A program made the translations under genes and the position numbers. 64,000 bases of DNA from Solea solea (lineage: Eukaryota > Chordata > Actinopteri > Pleuronectiformes > Soleidae), in assembly GCF_958295425.1 (NCBI RefSeq), contig NC_081138.1, positions 4,047,302 to 4,111,301 on the forward strand. Reading direction: 5' to 3'. Shown in pieces: positions 59,953-64,000 of the stretch; position 1 is the first letter of the stretch; each line of letters starts with the position of its first letter. The notes under the pieces are model-generated. The model saw only the letters and a program-made list of their open reading frames with translations. It did not search any database and was not told where the DNA came from.

Positions 59953-62900
59953 GTAAAGTTAATTGGCTAGCTAACGTTAGCTTAGAAATATTTGTTGTGG
60001 TCCCAGGGAAGCGTTAGCCTAGCTTAGATAGCATTAGCTCACCACAGCTGTGATTGTAGTTTTGGGCTTCTAGCTTTCTTCTGTAGTTGGGTAATGTCAT
60101 ACTAACAATAAAGTGTGGATAGTTTTTGTTTATTCTCCAATAATTGTGTATATGTTTCTGTCGCCGAGCTAAATAAACAAAGGTGTTTATGGCTACACTG
60201 GTTAACCTAGGGCACTAGCTTACAGGGTAATATGAGTTAGAACCATGGTTACAACAGGGAGTGATGGAGCTGCTTTGATAAAGGTTTCATTTTTATCAGC
60301 AGAAAAACACTCCTGTGTACACTTTGCTATATAGACTATATATAGGGTTGAACAGGAAGAATAGTTTACATTACATACTTTATTCAACATTAATATTTTG
60401 TTCTATTAAAACGCAGACATTACCGCCTGCTAACACACTGCGACGGGACAGAAGAGAATATAACTGATTTATACTTCGACAAATGTACAGTCTCCTCTTT
60501 GTTGGGTTTACTGATATGCATGATGAAGGTCTTCAGAGTAAAGGTGCAGTGGCCTTTCTGTAGTTGTTATCTTTCTTTCAAACTATCGCATAGTATGTGC
60601 ATAGTATAATTCAATCAGTTTCAGACTTCTTCAAGGACTCCTGTTCTTGTGAAATAATAAAAGTGGCATATGGAATAGCTACTCAACACATAAATGAAGT
60701 CCAAGACCTCAAATTAGTTTATAATAGTATCCAGTATCTAATAAATATATATATGTCTTCATTCTTAAAAGGAGGCATCTGTTCCAGTGTCTCCACAGCT
60801 GGGACAGCATTAACAGTGCTGATTGTGATGTTGGACAGAACCAAAATTAAATCACTAACTGATGCCTCAAGTTGGTAAATATGTTTACAACAGTCCTAAA
60901 ACAGCTTGAAGAGTATTGACTTGAGCTGACAGAAACCGTTGCACAGGTGGGAACAAAAGGAACCCACATTTTGGGGTCATAAGTTAATAAACCACTGCAT
61001 ATTGAAGCCATTTTCAGAGTTTTATGACTTAGTTTGTTCACAAATAAAAGTAAGAAGAGTCAGTTCAGTGTGTGGTTTTTTTTTGCATTTGATCTTGTTT
61101 TTTATGTTTCTGTGAGTGATCTACTAGCACCTGGATGTAATCAAAGTTTATTCATGACATAAACATTGAAATTAAGGAAAGGAATGTTTTTAAAACAGAA
61201 AATGACAAATATCGTGTGTCAAACCTAATATTTCCAGATCTATAAAAGTATGAATACCAAAATCTAGTCACTCCTTTGCTTATAACCTGCATTTTTAGAA
61301 AAAATCACGGAAAAACTTGTTATGTTGCTCACAGACACGCCGGCAAACATAACCTCCTTTTGCAGAGGTAACGAGGAAGTAATTATATAACAGCACTAAA
61401 ATTGACTTTAGTTGCAGCGTATCATTTACCACCTTGGCTTGTTTTGAAGCATGATATATTAAAGGATGCCAAATTGAGTTATGTAGATTCATAACAATGT
61501 TTGTTTATCATTAGATAATGATCATGCTTCCATACTAGCATTTATAATGAAAACAAATGCAGTGCAAGGGAAGGTAAATACAGTCTCAGACAAATTAAAA
61601 ACTTTTTAATAAGCAGCAGGTTTATTATGATTTCAGCTCAATTAATGTATGCATTTTTCAAGTGGTAACACCAGGTGTGTGTTTGTTTTTTAGATTTATA
61701 TCAGTGATAGTTGACATTCACATAAGTTATTGCCAGTGTTAATGTATGTTTTTGCAGATATCATTACAAATAAAGCTTGATGGTGTCATATTTGTTCTTG
61801 TTGGCAGACATAAACCGTGCTATTGAACTGCTTGATAAGCTCCAGAGGACAGGAGAGGTGCCTCCTCAGAAGCTGCAGGCACTGCAGAGGGTCTTACAGA
61901 GTGAATTCTGTAACGCTGTCAGAGAAGTGAGATTTCTTAAAGCATATCGTAAAGTCATTATTATTCTCCTCTGATGTGTGACATTACTGTCTGCTCATCT
62001 TTTGAAAAATGTACATATTGTCCAACAATGTCTTTTCAGGTTTATGAGCACGTGTATGAAACAGTGGACATCAATAGCAGTCCGGAGGTCAGGGCCAATG
62101 CCACAGCTAAGGTAAGCCCAAGTCATCAAAAGCTTTAACATTTCACTCACGCACACATCTTTGTTTTCCACTCTGAGTTTTTAAATGTGCTCTACTTGAA
62201 CTTTTCACATTAGCCATGTTTACATGGACACAAATAATCATTGATTAATGTAAACACGCATGTACAAGTTGTCTGAAAGAAATTTTACTCCCATCAAGAG
62301 TTTTTGTGTTCCACTGTTACTGCGATCATTCTGGTTTGTATTATCATGTGTCTGCGCTGCTTAATTGGGACATATTTCTCCCTTTGATGTTGCTGGAAAT
62401 GGATAGATACATAGCAAGAGCACAAAATAAATAAATGGTCTGGAGCCGCCACAGTTTTCTAATTAGAGACTTCCTTAGAATTTTGGATTGTGGGGCAGTA
62501 ACTTAAGTGCACTTGGATTGATGTAAATGTCCTTGTGCCCTCTCTCTCTCTGTTCATCAACCACATTAGCGGTATGAACTGCTGATCTTGTAGCTTCATT
62601 ATAGTGAACTGAAGAAACAAAAGTGTTGTTTGAATAACATGATGTTGGTCCATTTTAAAAAAAATAAACAAAAATGACAAATGCGATGGGCAATTGCACA
62701 GTTGGTCTGCAACGATTGATTGATTACTGAATTGATTAATGTTTTCTAGTGTTTATCTGATTAAATGTGAATATTTTCTGCATTATTTGCCTTGCATAAC
62801 AAAGAAATTATTAAAACTCAATCATTTTGGTTTATGGACAAAGCAAGAGAACATCATTATTTTGAGGTTTGGAATAACTAATCAACATTTATCAACTTTT

Positions 62901-63365
62901 TTGACCTGTTAATGGACCAAACTACTAATTGATTAATCCAGATATTATTGCTGCAGCCCTAGTGCACGTAAATCGTCTTCTATTTCAAGACAATGGGACA
63001 ACCCTGCACATGTCAAAACCGTTTATTCTGATTTAACGCTTGATACACGTGTCATAATCAGATTACTTATTCTTACATTCATGTAAATTTACACGTGTAA
63101 TCCAGTAAATTAAATGATACACAGCAGTTTAAGATCACCCTCTTTTGATTTGTAGGCTACTGTGGCAGCTTTTGCAGCGAGTGAGGGACACTCACATCCA
63201 CGTGTTGTGGAACTGCCCAAGACAGAAGAAGGCCTGGGATTCAACATAATGGGCGGAAAGGAGCAAAACTCCCCGATTTACATCTCGCGGATCATCCCAG
63301 GAGGCATCGCTGACCGCCACGGAGGCCTGAAGAGAGGCGACCAGCTTCTCTCTGTTAATGGGGTG
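59916..63365 (+). CDS. lin7c: lin-7 homolog C, N-terminal 146 residues (join of four exons, 3' partial)
   Basis: Small scaffold of the LIN-2/LIN-7/LIN-10 complex that positions receptors and channels at synapses and basolateral membranes. The join is 59916-59952, 61808-61926, 62040-62111 and 63156-63365. It encodes [20 protein letters not shown]... through VNGV, nearly identical to human LIN7C (197 aa). The L27 domain (about residues 10-65) binds CASK and MPP proteins. The PDZ domain starts near residue 93, with its carboxylate-binding loop GLGF at 102-105. About 51 residues (rest of the PDZ and the C-terminal tail) lie beyond the window. The AS at positions 2-3 and DIN differ slightly from human (AA, DIC). 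The lin7a and lin7b paralogues are less likely given the bdnf linkage and the short N-terminus. Confidence 0.96.
59953..61807 (+). other. lin7c: lin7c intron 1
   Basis: 1.85 kb, AT-rich, with GTTAGC-type words near its start (59965-60050). No repeat family or exon was recognised. Confidence 0.6.
61808..61926 (+). CDS. lin7c: lin7c exon 2
   Basis: The acceptor is TTGGCAG and the donor is GTGAGA at 61927. Encodes [20 protein letters not shown]...[10 protein letters not shown], most of the L27 domain. Confidence 0.96.
62040..62111 (+). CDS. lin7c: lin7c exon 3
   Basis: The acceptor is CTTTTCAG and the donor is GTAAGC at 62112. Encodes 24 residues, [24 protein letters not shown], the end of L27 and the linker. 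Confidence 0.96.
62112..63155 (+). other. lin7c: lin7c intron 3 with nested repeats
   Basis: A 'tgtttacatgg'-type MITE-like repeat (from about 62206, resuming 62965-63110) appears to be interrupted by a 'ctgcaacgattgattgatta' element (about 62703-62962) ending 'gctgcagccct'. The latter family is common in fish and its CTGCAACGATT / AGGGCTGCAG ends are imperfect inverted repeats. Confidence 0.5.
63156..63365 (+). CDS. lin7c: lin7c exon 4
   Basis: The acceptor is TTTGTAG and the donor is GTATGT at 63366. Encodes 70 residues, [20 protein letters not shown]...LLSVNGV, including the PDZ GLGF loop. Confidence 0.96.
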
Positions 63366-64000
63366 GTATGTTAAAATCACACAATCACAACGTTCTCGAC
63401 AAAAGTAACTGCAGCCGCCAGGTCCCGAGGATTTATAACCCTGACACCCGTCTGTATGCTACTAATTATTTTGTTTATGGAGGAGAACATTAAAACCATC
63501 TGCAATGTTTGAAAAAAAAAACGCAATCGTGTCCATCAGATTGGGAGGTCGTGCCTTTTCATATTACTGGCTTGAGACTCTTTATATTTCCTCTTGAAGA
63601 CTTGTTACAGCAATTCCTCTTTTCATGTTACTTGACATCATACGCCTCCAGTATTTTTAGCAAAGAACTTGCTTTTCTGAAAGTTTACATTCAACATTCT
63701 CATTGTTTGCAGAAACAAGATGAAATGAAAGCTAGCCTGTATCCAGTCTCAAAGAAGTGCAGCATTTGTGCTGCGTGTAATGGAAAAGACTGGTTGGAAG
63801 GAAAACTTAGGACAGATAAGGACACCAGCATGAGTCATTGTCTTTGCTTGTTCTAAACATGAATGTTGACATTCTAGCATCCAGACGGAGGCTGCTCGCA
63901 GGCACATGTGGATTTAAACAATGTAGGCCTCTGGTGTGCCTGGACATTAACTCTGGAAATCTTTTATGAGAACGGAAATGCGTTCATCACATTTAATAGG
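63366..64000 (+). other. lin7c: lin7c intron 4 (start)
   Basis: Intronic sequence to the window edge. The next coding exon (expected SVEGEHHEK-type start) is not present. The ORF at 63509-63856 has no recognisable domain. Confidence 0.7.

Overview
This is vertebrate nuclear DNA, almost certainly from a teleost fish. Short coding exons with canonical GT/AG splice sites sit in long introns, with dense dinucleotide microsatellites, fish-type tRNA-headed SINEs, and Tc1 and hAT remnants. Three genes are recognised, all on the + strand, in the conserved order kif18a (3' part) - bdnf - lin7c (5' part). The human 11p14 locus has the same order with all three genes co-oriented.

Layout: (1) 1-15.7 kb: the last six exons of kif18a, which encode the C-terminal tail of a mitotic kinesin-8. 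Splice phases agree across all five introns. The introns hold SINE-like, hAT-like and Tc1-like debris. (2) 15.7-41.4 kb: about 26 kb with no supportable gene. It contains a three-layer nested transposon, several MITE-like elements, a ~150-bp tandem repeat and microsatellites. (3) 41.4-53.7 kb: the probable bdnf 5' regulatory and alternative first-exon region. It includes an exon I homologue ending in ATG directly before a splice donor, an RE1/NRSE-like site where mammalian exon II carries one, and further candidate 5' exons ending near 42.9, 43.2, 49.9 and 53.7 kb. (4) 54.9-56.6 kb: the intact bdnf coding exon (276 aa, with a poly-alanine prodomain) and its 3' UTR. (5) 56.6-59.9 kb: a 3.3-kb intergenic stretch with CA repeats. 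(6) 59.9-64 kb: the first four coding exons of lin7c, covering the L27 domain and the start of the PDZ domain; the gene continues beyond the window.

The three genes do not form a functional pathway. kif18a acts on kinetochore microtubules in mitosis, bdnf is a secreted neurotrophin, and lin7c is a synaptic and epithelial scaffold. Their linkage reflects conserved synteny and probably long-range bdnf regulation. No CRISPR array, functional RNA gene, intact virus or novel multigene system was found. The points most worth checking are the bdnf exon I N-terminal extension, the RE1 site, the altered bdnf prodomain, a NAGNAG acceptor in kif18a, and the nested transposons at 17.6-18.5 kb.
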